This document shows, in pieces, positions 10,948 through 22,512 of a stretch of 64,000 nt of DNA (within the stretch, counting starts at the first letter, position 1; every line of letters starts with the position of its first letter). The notes below the pieces were generated by a model. It made no database searches, was not told the origin of the DNA, and was given only the letters and a program-made list of their open reading frames with translations. Location of the stretch: NCBI GenBank assembly GCA_922989275.2, contig OV277863.1:51566999-51630998 (forward strand). The letters run 5' to 3'. This DNA is from Gari tellinella. Lineage: Eukaryota > Mollusca > Bivalvia > Cardiida > Psammobiidae. Position numbers and translations under genes: made by a program.

Positions 10948-11668
10948 TATGTCTCCCCCCATATACCTCTATCCCGAAAGAATTGTTAATGTGTGAAAGT
11001 TTGGAGCAAATCCTTCCAATAGTGGAGGAGGAGTTAGCTGCACAAAATGTTTCCCTATATATATTCTATGTAGGGAAATATTTCAAAGGACTATAACTTT
11101 TGTCAAAAAGATTGCAGCTCTAATTCCAAACCACATGATCATCTTCCCATACTTAAGTTGTTAATCTGTAAAAGTTTGGAGCAAATCCTTCCAGAAGTGT
11201 AGGAGAAGTTAGCTGCACAAAATTTTCCCTATATATTCTATGTAGGGAAACAATTCAAAGGGCCATAACTTTTGTCAAAAAGGTCGCAGCTCAAACTCAA
11301 TACCACATGAACATCTTCCCATATAAGTTGCTAATGTGTGAACCTTTGGAGCCAAACCCTTCCAGAAGTGTAGGAGAAGTAAGCTGAAGAAAATATTTTC
11401 CCTGTATATTCTATGTAGGGAAAAAATTCAAACGGCAATAATTTTTGTCAAAAAGGTAGCAGCTCAAAGTCCAAACCACATGAACATCTTTCTTCATAAG
11501 TTGTTATTCAATGAAAGTTTGGAGAAAATCCTTTCAGTGGTATAGGAGGAGTTAGCTGCACAATTTTCCTACAGACAGACTGACGGAGGGACAGACAGAT
11601 TGATGGGTGGACGAACAGACAGGAACCAGAACATCAATATGTCTCTCCGCTATATAGGGGAGACATAA
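10948..11668 (+). mobile_element. Tandem-repeat element with TATGTCTCCCC ends
   Basis: Short terminal inverted repeats (TATGTCTCCCC at about 10948 and GGGGAGACATA ending 11668) enclose four units of about 170-175 bp. Units start near GTTTGGAGCAAATCCTTCC at 10999, 11174, 11344 and 11517. A GACAGACTGACGGAGGGAC microsatellite lies just inside the right end. The design resembles the 'pearl'-like elements described from bivalves. Non-coding. Confidence 0.75.
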
Positions 11669-11765
11669 ATACATGTATCCCTATTCAGGACTGTGCAGAC
11701 CAGTGATAGTCTAATTTTATAAACATTTCCCTTTTTCATTTAATACTTTATAAATAATGACTTAA

Positions 11766-12706
11766 GGGTGTATCAATGTCATGACTTTGGGAACTTTTCA
11801 AAGTATATGAAAACACTCTATGATGGTTTTGTATTGAAGAGCTATTTAAGAGGAATGAAAAAATAGAAAAAGTGTACATTTTGGCGAACAACAGTTGGCT
11901 CTACGGCCATGTAAAATTTACCCCACCCACTTCCTCTTATTTTGTCCTTTTCAAACAGCCCGCTTCAATAAAACCCATTTTAAATGAAAACAAATATGAT
12001 AATTTGGTTTTGTGTTATTTATTTCCTATCTATGGTAGTATTTCTTCATACAAAAACTAATTTAAGAAAAAAAAGGCACCAAATGTGAAATTTATAAAGC
12101 TCTAAATATCATCGGTATGGTACTTTTTTGTAAATTTTGTAAGGGGCGATAACTCTTTTTACTTTAATAACTCAAAATTTTCAACACTGACCTTTCAATT
12201 TCTTATCATATTTTGAACTGCCTTAGTATGGGCTTTCATCTGGTAGAATATAAGAAAAAGTTAAATACTAGAACTATTTCATTTTCAAACATTTTTACTT
12301 TTTTTCATAAACTAAAAAATCTAATAAAATCATGCCCTATATAAAGCATATATTTGATATTCAAGGATCCATATTGTTCAAACCTGGTGCCTGCTTTGTT
12401 TAAATTTGGTTTATATATGTGAACATACCACCATAGACATGAAATAAATAACGAAAACCCAAATTACCATGTTTGTTTTGTTTTGAAATAAATTTTACTG
12501 AAGCTTGTACTCTGAATGGGTAAAATTTAAAGAAAAAAATCCAAATTTGACAAACCTTTTCCAAATCGCTGTAGCTCAAAAAAAAGGACACCACCATATA
12601 TATTTTTTTTCATTTTTTCATTCATCATAAATAGCTCTTCCAAAAAAACAATGATAGAAAAAAAGTTTAATACTTTGAAAAAATGGCTCATGACATTGAT
12701 ACACCC
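11766..12706. mobile_element. 941-bp TTAA-flanked element with long TIRs
   Basis: TTAA (11762-11765) then GGGTGTATCAATGTCATGAC at the left; the right end GTCATGACATTGATACACCC-equivalent is followed by TTAA (12707-12710). The inverted similarity continues inward for about 100 bp (AGTATATGAAA/TTTGAAAAAATGG region). A non-autonomous piggyBac-like element is the best guess. Confidence 0.75.
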
Positions 12707-12919
12707 TTAAAGACTAAAATTGGTGATGTTGTAATGGCCATCCTGCTTGGTGATGTTTGGACTTCTGAAGACTTAAAATGCAGATATTTCAGAGGCATTT
12801 GTCTTGAAAATATAAATAAGTACCAATTAGATTTTGACTTGGTTGTGACAGGCAATGGCTCTTTTAATTCATCATAAGGGGAGTATATTTCAAAAACAAA
12901 TATATTTATGATAGTAGAT

Positions 12920-13430
12920 ATAATTTCACACAGTTTCAGCAGATGACATTTCAAACTGATTCAGCAGACAACATTTCAAACTGATTCAGCAGATGACTTT
13001 TCAGAAGACATTTCACACAATTTTATCAAATCTATGACAAACTGAACCAGCAGATGACATTTCAGATAGTTTAAGCAGATGACATTTCAAGCTGATTCAG
13101 CAGATAACATTTCACACAGTTTTAGCAGATGCAATTTCACACAGTTTTAGCAGATGCAATTTCACACGGTTTTAGCAGATGAAATTTCACACAGTTTTAG
13201 CAGATGGCATTTCACACAATTTTAGCAGATGGCATTTCACACATTTTAGCAGATAACAAAACTAATTCAGCAGATGACATTTCAAACTGATTCAGAAGAT
13301 GACATTTCACACAGTTTTAGCAGATGACAAAACTAATTCAGCAGATGACAAAACTAATTCAGCAGATAACATTTCAAACTCATTCAGCAGATGACATTTC
13401 ACACACAGTTTTAGCCGATGACATTGCAGA
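12920..13430. repeat. Minisatellite of about 24 bp
   Basis: More than fifteen imperfect units of the form CAGCAGATGACATTTCACAC plus AGTTTT or TGATT. Units vary between AGCAGATGACATTTC and AGCAGATGACAAAACTAATT. No frame stays open across the array. Confidence 0.88.
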
Positions 13431-13755
13431 TTCAGACATCACTGGTAGTAGACAAGTGTATTGATTTTGGTCCATGCAGTCTGAATCCTTTTAATTGTTG
13501 AAAAAAGTTGATTTGTTCTTAAACGTTAACAGACTACCGTATTCTTGCCCAACAAATTCATTTGTACTAAAACAATGATAATCTGCTAACAGTTAGGAGC
13601 CAGATAAAAATCAGAGTAACTTGGCATCTGAACTGGCTCTAAACAGTTTGCAACTATTTATCAAATAAACTTTCTGCAAGTTCAAACAAATCACTAAATT
13701 TCTACGTTTCATTGCATCTATCTATTTTAGGTTTACATTAAGTTTCGTTTAACCC

Positions 13756-13905
13756 TTTATTCAACAGCCTGTTTCTAGTTTTGAAGACAGGTAACTACTT
13801 TCAGCAGGTTGAAAGTAAAGCAGAATGTGCCTTAAAGTGCATTCTGCTTTACTTTCAGCCTGCCTTGAGCTACAATCTGCTAGAATATAGAAAATGTTTC
13901 TTATG
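13756..13905 (-). mobile_element. Family A MITE, truncated
   Basis: Starts CCCTTTATTCAACAGCC after TTAA and keeps the hairpin; it is cut off near 13905 (TTATGATTAG) by unrelated sequence. Confidence 0.72.
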
Positions 13906-14067
13906 ATTAGGGCTGAAACGAGTAACTTCAGTACTCGGAGGTCGGGTAGAATTGACAAGTACCATCAGCTTGCCAATTCCTGACTCCAGAGGGCATGGTA
14001 GACTGAGACATGTTGACATGGTCGGGATGTGTCATGGCTGACATATAGGATCTGTCATGAGTCTATG

Positions 14068-14384
14068 TTTAAGACAAGCTGATCTCAAACGAGTCTAGAA
14101 TTGAAATGTTATCAAGCGAGCCTTGGCGAGCTTTATAACTTTTCTATTCTAGACGAGTTGGAGATCAACTTGTCTTAAACATCGACGAGTGACAGATTCT
14201 TTTTCTCACATTACGAACGATTTAACCTATTTTTAAAGCAATAAAATTATGCATTTTTTGGAACCCCGGTGAAGTCAAAACGCCGTTAAAAATAGTGACG
14301 TTATAGTGACGTCATCAAAGTGATCTTACACATGTTGGAGATAAGGATATTCGTCATCGTTGTTCGCTATAGAAAACAGGGGTA
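14068..14384 (+). repeat. Dispersed repeat, copy 2, with hairpin start
   Basis: Matches 1-282. Here the left part is present: GTTTAAGACAAGCTGATCTC, AACGAGTCTAGAAT and its inverted partner ending CAACTTGTCTTAAAC at about 14181 form a hairpin around GCGAGCCTTGGCGAGC. Confidence 0.8.
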
Positions 14385-14756
14385 GTTATGTGAGAAATGA
14401 ATGTCTGCAACCTTGGTGACATTAATCCACTGAATAGAGTGGAGTGGAGATTGGGCGTCAGACACTCATTAGCCACCTGCATGCTGCCTACCTCAGCAAC
14501 TGGGACAATGGCAGCAGCTGAAACTAAACTCAAGATCTGAATCTGACTCTAACTACATACTCTGTTCTGACACAGTAATGGTAACAACGAGGCATGCACA
14601 AGGAAATACACTTTTTTAAATCCCCTTACGAACACTATGTTTTATGGAATTCTGTTAAGAAATAAAGTCGTTACAAAAATATTGTACATGTAACACTATT
14701 CTTGACCTTAAATACAGTTCTAAGCATAAAATATCATTGCTTGAAAAATATCTTAA

Positions 14757-15008
14757 CCTATTACCCTATAAAAACACCTTTTTATGCCTTTTATTTATTG
14801 CTCCACTGAAATAAATACATGTAGTTCCAATTTGTAAGTTGTGAAGAATATGTATCACAAGATATATTTTTAATATCCTAGCAGATGGTAGCTTAAAGCA
14901 GGCTGAAAGTAAAGCAGAATGTGCCTTAAGGCACATTCAGCTTTACTTTGAACCTGCTTTCAGTGGTCACAAGTCTTCAAAATTAGAAAAAGTCTATGAT
15001 GTTATGAG
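14757..15008 (+). mobile_element. Family A MITE
   Basis: TTAA at 14753-14756 and 15009-15012. Ends drifted (CCTATTACCCTATAA, GTTATGAG). Confidence 0.78.
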
Positions 15009-15445
15009 TTAATTATACAAAACACATGAAATTTCATGAATTTCCATTGAGAAATGAAGTCAGTAAGTGACCTTGATCTTTGCCCGAGATGTAAAATGAA
15101 AATTCATTCATGGTACATGTACATACATGTAAATTTTTCACTCCAAGCACTTGTATGAATTTTGATATCAATATATTATAAGGACTTTGTCATGCATACA
15201 TTTAAACTTGTATTTAGAAGCCTTAGGATTTTTTTAATATAGCTGACCGCTTAATGCAGGACTATAACTTTGCAGAAAGCTCCTATTAGGATAAATTTGT
15301 TTGCAGTTATTACTTAAAATTTTGTCCTGCATTTATTCTTTCACATACCAGACAGATTATAGATATTATACTAATTTTAGTGTTCACTTAAAGCAAGTTT
15401 GACTGTTCATTTATCATAAGAACATCAACATGCATAATTTATTAA

Positions 15446-15771
15446 CCTTTTATACCGTAACAATTGTTTCCAGTTTTAGTTTAGTTTAAACAATATTTTA
15501 TTCAGAAGAAAAGGATTGGACAACAGGCAAAGCCTATGTGTGTCCTCTCCATTATTATAATATTTGAAGCAGGTTGAAAGTAAAGCAGAATGAAGAAACA
15601 TTCTGCTTTACTTTCAGCCATTTAAGCCTATATCTGGAAAAAAATATTTGAAACGCCCTCTATGATTGAATCATTCATTTCCGGAGCTTCATTTCCTTGG
15701 TAAAATATTTTTTTCTTAGTTTAGAAATAGTTACAGGTGTTAAATTTTAAAAGTAGTTATGGAGTAGTGGG
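15446..15771 (-). mobile_element. Family A MITE, enlarged
   Basis: TTAA at 15442-15445 and 15772-15775. The hairpin AGCAGGTTGAAAGTAAAGC sits off-centre, with extra sequence AGAAAAGGATTGGACAACAGG on the left arm. Confidence 0.65.
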
Positions 15772-15813
15772 TTAAGAATAGTTAAAACTGAGCATGACAT
15801 AATTTATGTTATA

Positions 15814-16237
15814 CAGTGCTCCATCCCTGTAACTGTTCCCTCCTTATAACAATGTTTGCCACTGCAGGTCACCAAACAAGACAATTATGTCTAACACCTC
15901 CACTTCTGCAATATTGTTTGATTCAAATTGTTGTTTGCTGTTTTTTCTCTGAGTTATCTATTGGTCATGTTGACCAAAAAACCATAAAGACATAGGACAT
16001 ACAGTTTGAACCCAGATTACCGTACCCGTCCTGTAGCTAGCCTTTATAGGATTATAGGACGTATTGACACAGATACTGATTAGGGATCTTATCTGGGTTC
16101 AAACTGTTTGAAAATGTAAGCCAAGTCATGCTTAGCACTCTAAGGGTAATAATCTTCCTTCCCTATAACAACTCCCTTCTAACAACACACACAATATTTG
16201 TCTCCCCCCAAGGTGCTGTTGCGGAGAGGGAGCACTG
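15814..16237 (-). mobile_element. Family D MITE
   Basis: CAGTGCTCCATCCCTGTAAC to AGAGGGAGCACTG, TA on both sides. The core has diverged (ACGTATTGACACAGATACTG in place of the CGCCG palindrome). Confidence 0.8.
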
Positions 16238-16445
16238 TACTTAGAATAATCAAACATAGTGCAAATTAATCATATAGATAGTGCTTCAAAGCCTGAAACC
16301 CATACGGTCTGTACCAACCCTTTATTTTTAATGTATCTCATTATGCAATGAGAGAAGACCACCACTCTATGCTCTACTTGGGATCGAAACCCTGTCCAGA
16401 CATTCACAATTCTAAAGTAAAAACAAGACTGCGTTCAATAAACGC

Positions 16446-16884
16446 TTATGCCCCCGGTGGCATCCTTGACAATATATTCTGAATCTTTTCTAAGTCCAAA
16501 TTAGGTCAAGGTCAAGGTCAAACTGAGCTTGGGTATTACTGGTGGGTTGGTAATGGTCCAAGGCAATAACTGTATAAGTATAGAAGCATTGTAGTAAGTA
16601 GTGTTGATGCTAGACAAAACGGTAAAATCTAGTTAACCAAGAAATAGCCCATTCAAAATATTCTAAGTCCAAATTAGGTCAAGGTCAAAATCAAGGTTAG
16701 GTATTATTGGTGGCTAGGGAATGGTCCAAGGCAACAACTGTATAAGTATCCAAGCATTTGAATAAGTGGTGTTGATGCTAGACGAAAGGGTAAAATCTAC
16801 TTAACCTGGTTACGGACGGACGGAAGGACGGACAGACAGGACGATTACTATATGCTCCCGCATCTGTCGATGCCGGGGGCATAA
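16446..16884 (+). mobile_element. Tandem-repeat element with TTATGCCCCC ends
   Basis: Perfect 10-bp ends TTATGCCCCC and GGGGGCATAA. Two internal units start with TAAGTCCAAATTAGGTCAAG at 16491 and 16664, a period of 173 bp. A GGACGGACGGAAGGACGGAC microsatellite lies near the right end. Same plan as 10948-11668 with different sequence. Confidence 0.82.
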
Positions 16885-16980
16885 TTATAGAAACCTTCCT
16901 GCTAACTTAAGCTGATATTGGTGGTTCTAAAAAGTGTACAAGTGAACATTAATCTGTACTTAAACTTGCTCCTTGTTTAA

Positions 16981-17370
16981 CCCATTACCCCATTCTAAAT
17001 TTGAAGACATGTGACTTACTAAAAGCAGGCGGAGAGCAAAGCAGAATACGCCTTAACCCTTTCCCCCATTGAAGCGACTGGTAGCGTATTTAATTTATTC
17101 CTCCGCTGAAGAAAATAGTTCCAGTTTATACCCTCATGAACAATTACCATTACAAATATTTTATATAGCCTAGCAGATTTTAGCTTAAAGCAGGCTGAAA
17201 GTAAAGCAGAATGTGCCTTAAGGCACATTCTGCTTTACTTTCAACCTGCTTTAAGTGGTCACCTGTCTTCAAAACTAGAAACAGGCTATGAGGTAAAGGG
17301 TTAATGCTTTAAATGGCCTTCTGTCTTCAAAGCTGCAAACAGACTGTAAAATATCGCAGGCTAAAGGGTA
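16981..17370 (-). mobile_element. Family A MITE hosting another A copy
   Basis: The left portion CCCATTACCCCATTC to CGCCTTAA (17056) and the right portion 17301-17370, with CTGTAAAATATCGCAGGCTAAAGGG-type drift, surround the inner copy. Confidence 0.6.
17057..17300 (+). mobile_element. Family A MITE, nested
   Basis: Inserted at the TTAA that forms the tip of the outer copy's hairpin (TTAA 17053-17056 and 17301-17304). Confidence 0.85.
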
Positions 17371-17560
17371 AGAGACTTCAGACAGATGCTATCATTTAAG
17401 GTGATATCTAAAGATAGATGCTACATGTTTATAAAAAAATCATCAGTTTATTCTTTTTACTGAATGCCAAAATCTAAACCCCACACGTCTTCGCTATCTT
17501 GCAAATTATGCCACTCATGTCTTGTCACTCTTAACCACCTGTATTAAAGTTTAAACCACC

Positions 17561-17757
17561 TGTATAGCTCAGTGGTAGAGCGTCCGCTTACAGTGTGGTA
17601 GGTTGCGGGTTCATTCCCCCGGCCGTGTCAAAAGACTTGAAAATTGGTAGTAATGGCTTCCCTCCTTGGCGCTCATGCAGGATTTCGGGTTAGCATTACA
17701 ACTGGTTCGTTGGTGTCATAATCATCAGTATTGATGGAGAGATTCAAAAGTAATAAA
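17561..17757 (+). mobile_element. tRNA-derived SINE, short copy
   Basis: The A box TAGCTCAGTGGTAGAGCG and B box GGTTGCGGGTTCATTCCCC are followed by body sequence GACTTGAAAATTGGTAGTAAT and a tail AAAAGTAATAAA. It lacks the middle segment present in the next copy. Confidence 0.78.
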
Positions 17758-17759
17758 CC

Positions 17760-18840
17760 GCTTGTATAGCTCAGTGGTAGAGCGTCCGCTTGCCGTGCGG
17801 GAGGTTGCGGTTGAATTCTCGGGGTGACGGACGTTTCGGTAAATGACCAGTTCGGTAAATTGATTTTATATAGTGAAAGTCTGGACGTTTCGGTAAAAAG
17901 GTAAATTATAGTAATTATAGGTTTATGTACAGGTCTGTATATCACACCTTTCGCTAGATCAATAACTGATGGCGCTTGATCTCTAATCACTTGTACCTTG
18001 TTACAAATAATTTGTAACGTCTTGCAAATGGGTTGGGTCTAAACTATACGATCTAGTTCTGGAATTGGTAAAATTTCTACATGTATGCCGAATTGGGGCA
18101 ATAAAGTCGGTTATGAAGTGCCTTTTTTAAAATAAAGAAATTTAAAAGATCTAAATAATTTTATCTAACTATTATAATCATTATTTTAGAAACAGCGATC
18201 AGAATCCAAACTTTTTGACAAACAAAATTACAAGTCCTTAATATAATATGCAGCTGAGACAAAGACCAGCAGATCTAGAATCAGCCAAAGTCACATGCCC
18301 TTTATTTCGTTTTGTAAACAGGCCGAAAAATTGTATCTGTTGGTAGATCAGGATCAACACATACTAAAACAACCCTGCAAACTTGGCACAAACACTGTGC
18401 CACAATCTCATTGTTACCTAGCTGCAGTACTGTACCTCTAACTCTAGACCAAGGTCTACTGTATCCGCAATACAGTTACGATATCGCAACTAATTGTTAC
18501 CGAGAGAGGTGCGATGTGCGATATACTTAATCCTATAATTACTATAATTTACCTTTTTACCGAAACGTCCAGACTTTCACTATATAAAATCAATTTACCG
18601 AACTGGTCATTTACCGAAACGTCTGTAAATCGAATTCTCGGCCGGGTCAAACCAAAGACTTGAAAATTGGTAGTAATGTCTTCCCTCCTTGGCTCTCAGG
18701 ATTTCGGGTTAATATTACGACTGATTCTTCCGTATCAGGACAAAGTGACCGGCCGGGTACAGTCCCAATGGTGCACCTAAAAATTGCCCCTTCTCATAAG
18801 CATCAGAATTGATGGCGTAGAAGTAATAAATAGATAGAAA
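17760..18840 (+). mobile_element. tRNA-derived SINE split by an 809-bp element
   Basis: The head (TAGCTCAGTGGTAGAGCGTC, 17768 on) stops at GAATTCTCGG. The body resumes at 18632 with the same ten bases and continues CCGGGTCAAACCAAAGACTT to a tail of AATAGATAGAAATAG near 18840. Without the insert the SINE is about 270 bp. Confidence 0.8.
17823..18631. mobile_element. Mutator-like non-autonomous element with long TIRs
   Basis: It lies between two copies of GAATTCTCGG (17813-17822, 18632-18641). The first and last 105 or so bases are near-perfect inverted copies; inside the left end is GACGTTTCGGTAAATGACC and the right end has its complement. A target duplication of about 10 bp with TIRs over 100 bp fits the Mutator (MULE) superfamily. 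No transposase frame is present. Confidence 0.82.
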
Positions 18841-19184
18841 TAGAAAAATTGTACCTCGAAAACCCATTTCATTTTGAAATTATTGCATTATATGACAATA
18901 ATCATTTTTTCTTCAGTATTAATCTTTAACTAAAATAGGTTTAAATGCGATTTAATGAAAAAATCAGTTCACTTACTCTAAAGCAAACGTTAAAAACTCC
19001 TTTTAAGTACTTTGACAGCTGTCAGATCGCACCGCGCCCTCTGTATATAATTCATTTCAAGGGAGGTAACCAAAACATATTTGACAAGATCTATATCTGC
19101 AGTAAAGCATTGGATGCACGGCAATTGATATCATGTAATTTATATGATATTATCTATAAGTGAAGGTGAATATTGATTTTAACC
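18841..19184. other. No gene or repeat recognised
   Basis: AT-rich sequence between the SINE and a partial MITE. A short open frame at 18945-19163 shows no family features. Confidence 0.4.
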
Positions 19185-19322
19185 TGTACGGCAAAAAGTT
19201 TGGAGCCTGATCAGACGCCGAGTTACCCTGCGTTAGATCTGGCTCCAAACTGTTTGCATTGGAAATAATTGTTTTAGCGTAAGTTTACGCGGTTATTGGG
19301 AAAGAATAACGTTTTCTCAAGA
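19185..19322 (+). mobile_element. Family C MITE, 5'-truncated
   Basis: Core AAGTTTGGAGCCTGATCAGA with its complement, followed by GCGTAAGTTTACGCGG and AAAGAATAACGTTTTCTC. The left end is absent. Confidence 0.7.
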
Positions 19323-19659
19323 CTAGTTGTTGAAAATAACTTTAGACACCATATCTTCTAAAAGAGCTACTTAGTGGTGTATGGAGCTTGTATCGAAGAA
19401 CCGATATGGTGATTAAATATAGCATAACCAACTGCAAACTGAGTGCCAATTTTTCACTCTCAATCATACTTTTTCGGAGTTTATTCTATAAGCCTCTCAT
19501 GTCTTGCCGACTCAAAATAAAATTTATATTTGATTTGAATTTTTTTTTTATTTGATTTGATTTGGGATCCTGGGCAGACCCTCTTACTCGGTCCTTTTAG
19601 GATCAAAACTGTTGTTGTTGTTGTGTTGTTCTGTTAGCAAATGACCACTGTGCTATTCA

Positions 19660-19770
19660 AACATTTATGAATTGATTGGTTGATTAATTGGTGAATTAAT
19701 TAGTTGGATGATTTATTGATTGGTTAAATGATTGATTGGTCGATTGATCAATTGATTGATTCATTTATTA
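19660..19770. repeat. TGATTGAT-type simple repeat
   Basis: Repeated TGATTGATTGGTTGATTAAT variants over about 110 bases. Confidence 0.8.
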
Positions 19771-20094
19771 TTTTGTCTTATTCATTTTTTCAGTCATTCC
19801 TGTATGTTTAGTTAATAACCTTGTTTTGTGTTGCGCATATGTCTATGTACATTGTATTTTGTTTTGTTTCTTTCTTTCTTATACTTTCATCATGTATGGT
19901 GGCAAAATAAAAGCAAACAAACAAACAAACGTTACCACCGCTACGTACATGCATGCGGGCAGTACATGTATCACCGATAAATCATATCGGTTACGCGGTG
20001 TCTGATCAGGATCCAAACAGTTTGGAAATGTTTACTCAGACAGGATTGGCAGTGAAGTAGTCTACACACAGCGGAGAAGACGTTAAATATTACA

Positions 20095-20431
20095 GCCCCC
20101 CCCCCCCCCACCCTTTACAACGACCCCTCAACAACGACTGCCTCCTTACAACGCTGTTCCCCGAATAAGACAATTATGTCTTACGCTCTCATTGCTGCAA
20201 TATCGTCTACTTAAAAATGTCGTCTGCTATTTTTCTCAATGTTACATAATGGACATTTTGACAGAAAAACTTAACGGGGAGCGACAAACAGCTTGACGCG
20301 GCGTCTGATCTGGATTTAAGCTGTTTGCAAAAATGTAAGACAATTTCCCTCACCGTAACGACTCCCTCCGAACAGCGCACATATCATTTGTCTTCCATGG
20401 CATTTGGTGTCGTTGTAGAGAGGGAGCGCTG
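20095..20431 (-). mobile_element. Family D MITE
   Basis: Begins at a poly-C run (20097-20109) that replaces the CTCCCTC end; then TTTACAACGACCCCTCAAC, the GTCGTCTGC box, a half core ACGCGGCGTCTGATCTGG and the end GAGAGGGAGCGCTG. Confidence 0.75.
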
Positions 20432-20432
20432 T

Positions 20433-20601
20433 ATTTCCCAATGAACGCGTGTACGCTTAAACTAAGGCTTTTTACTGTTTGCCACTCAGGTTATTTTAAA
20501 ATGAACATTCAGAATTGTTCACATGTCGTTTTCAGTAATTTGTTGCAATGTGTTTGCGTTTCGTTGCGTTTAAACGGGATAGAATAACGTCTCCTCTATT
20601 G
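20433..20601 (-). mobile_element. Family C MITE with core deleted
   Basis: CCCAATGAACGCGTGTACGC ... TGCGTTTAAACGGGATAGAA ... CTCCTCTATTGTA keeps both arms; the central palindrome is reduced to ACTGTTTGCC. Confidence 0.65.
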
Positions 20602-21163
20602 TAATAAGTATATCAGTTATCTGTACGAAGAACTTTCTATGATATTGTATTAAATGGCCCCTGAACCCAGAATTTTATTTTAACAATTAAATTCTTTATT
20701 GGCCTTTAGCGAACACAATGTACGTTTAGCTTTTGGGCATGTACATACATAAACATTAATATTTAGTACAAAATGTATGTAAAAATGGAAGCATGTTGAT
20801 ATCAACCAAAGTGGCAGATTGACAAAACGCTACATATAGATTCGAACCCTAACCCTATCAAATGGCAGAACATCAACCCACCTATAGTGACTATGATAAG
20901 GTCAAGATTCGCCCATATGTTCATGGGTCATTGTCCAATATCATGTAATGTTTGCTCCTCGTGGTCAGCACATCTCTGCAAACATAACATGACAAAGTTT
21001 TGGACATATTAGATAAACATGTTACCAAATTTTTCATGTAGCAATTGTTTACATAAGTACACTATGTACAAGAAATTTCTAATGTTTTGTCCAAACATCT
21101 TAGCAAATTTAATTCGATACACAAAATGATGGCTAATGTTTACGCAGGAGAACATGCGTACGT
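20602..21163. other. No gene recognised
   Basis: Unassigned intergenic sequence with no convincing repeat boundary. Confidence 0.4.
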
Positions 21164-21167
21164 TTAA

Positions 21168-21373
21168 CCCTTAGCCCGCCAAATAAATTGTCGTCTGCTA
21201 TATTTCTCGTCTGCTTCAAGTTTCAAAGTGCTTCAAAGTTGCTCAAAATTGCTGAAAATGTTGTCCGAGTGTCAAACAGCTTGGATCCGGATGAGACGCC
21301 GAGTTACTCGGCGTCTCATCCGGATCCAAGCTGTTTGCATATGAAGCTATAGTCATGAGTGGCAGACTAAGGG
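21168..21373 (+). mobile_element. Family B MITE, chained to family E
   Basis: TTAA at 21164-21167 and 21374-21377, near-perfect core GGATCCGGATGAGACGCCG with its complement. The right TTAA doubles as the left TTAA of the next element. Confidence 0.9.
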
Positions 21374-21377
21374 TTAA

Positions 21378-21617
21378 CCCTTTCACTCTCAATGAAGTTA
21401 TAAAGCGCACCCGCAAACAGTTTCGACCCTGATCAGACGCCGCAAATAACGCGGCGTCTGATTCAGGATCAAAACTGTTTGTCACTGGCTTTGAAATAAG
21501 GCCAGTTATACTGCCATAATTCTAACTTTGAAACGATACTGCAGACAACAATATTGAAGCAGGCGACAATATGGCGGTGAAGGGGTAAAATCTCACGATA
21601 AATTTGATCATGAAACG
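21378..21617 (-). mobile_element. Family E MITE (TTAA-flanked)
   Basis: Ends CCCTTTCACTCTCAATG and TTTGATCATGAAACG; core CCTGATCAGACGCCGCAAAT with complement; boxes GCAGACAACAATATTGAAGC and GGCGACAAT. Confidence 0.82.
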
Positions 21618-22073
21618 TTTAATCTGACAATACCAGCCTTTGTCTTGCAAAATCGCGATCCAGCCCATGGTTTGGGAATAGTTTGTATCCAGATCAGACG
21701 CCGAGTAAAACTATTTAATATCCGTAATCAAGTTTATTTAAATTAAAAAAAAATCATTTTAATTTTTTTTTTAAATTATATGATATAATTTTGAAGGCAT
21801 TATGTCAAGCTGACTAGATTATAGCAGGTTAAGGTTTGAATATTCAAATATTTCAAAATTCCCAAGGATACATTGAACTCTGTATGGTATCGAAGAGAAA
21901 ACAGTGGAGTAATTACCGCAACATAACAATTAATACACTGTGTTGCAAACGGGAGGTTTACATTTATAGTTTTCAAACAAGGTGAACATATTTAAAGGTA
22001 AATTAATCCTTTTCTTTTAATTTTTTTTTATAAAAAGTATGATAAAGAAATACATATAGGATATTACAGGAGT
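21618..22073. other. No gene recognised
   Basis: Begins with fragments of the shared core (CCAGATCAGACGCCGAG at 21690), then AT-rich sequence. Confidence 0.4.
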
Positions 22074-22182
22074 GTTCATAATTTATTTGAATTATTAAAC
22101 GAGTCGTTGCCGAGTTTTTATCGATTTCTAAAATGACGAGTTTGAAAAAAAATTAAATAAATTATGAACATACATGAATGTT
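22074..22182. repeat. Inverted repeat with GTTCATAATTTATTT arms
   Basis: GTGTTCATAATTTATTT and AAATAAATTATGAACAT flank ACGAGTCGTTGCCGAG, similar in layout to 2413-2533. Confidence 0.65.
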
Positions 22183-22409
22183 ATATTCTTTTTATAACAT
22201 AACCTAGAGAAGATGTTTCCATGTTTTTCAGGCACTTATTTAACGCAGTCTTTGAAGTCAAGTGAATGCTAAGTGCGAAATAAGTATAGAGGAAAAAAGT
22301 TGTTCAAATTAACTCCGTTCATTAGCATAATGTTTCAGTTATTATATGTAATAATAAACAATTTCATGTAGATCTAGTATTGATTAATTAAACAAAAAAT
22401 CTATAACTT

Positions 22410-22512
22410 GGATCTACTGTAGGAGCTTTCTGTTTCACTTTCTCATTGCTTTAAGCAGTCACCTGTCTTAAACGACTAATATTTGACACATTTTATTGGT
22501 CGTAATAGAGAG
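22410..22512 (+). mobile_element. Family I MITE, right half
   Basis: AGGAGCTTTCTGTTTCACTT ... GTCGTAATAGAGAGGTTCTACTG. The left half is missing. Confidence 0.7.

Noticed and set aside
12920..13430. CRISPR-like 24-bp repeats
   Set aside because: Contiguous degenerate minisatellite without spacers.
17568..17830. Functional tRNA genes
   Set aside because: The A and B boxes are followed by SINE bodies, acceptor stems do not pair, and the two copies share the same non-tRNA tail.
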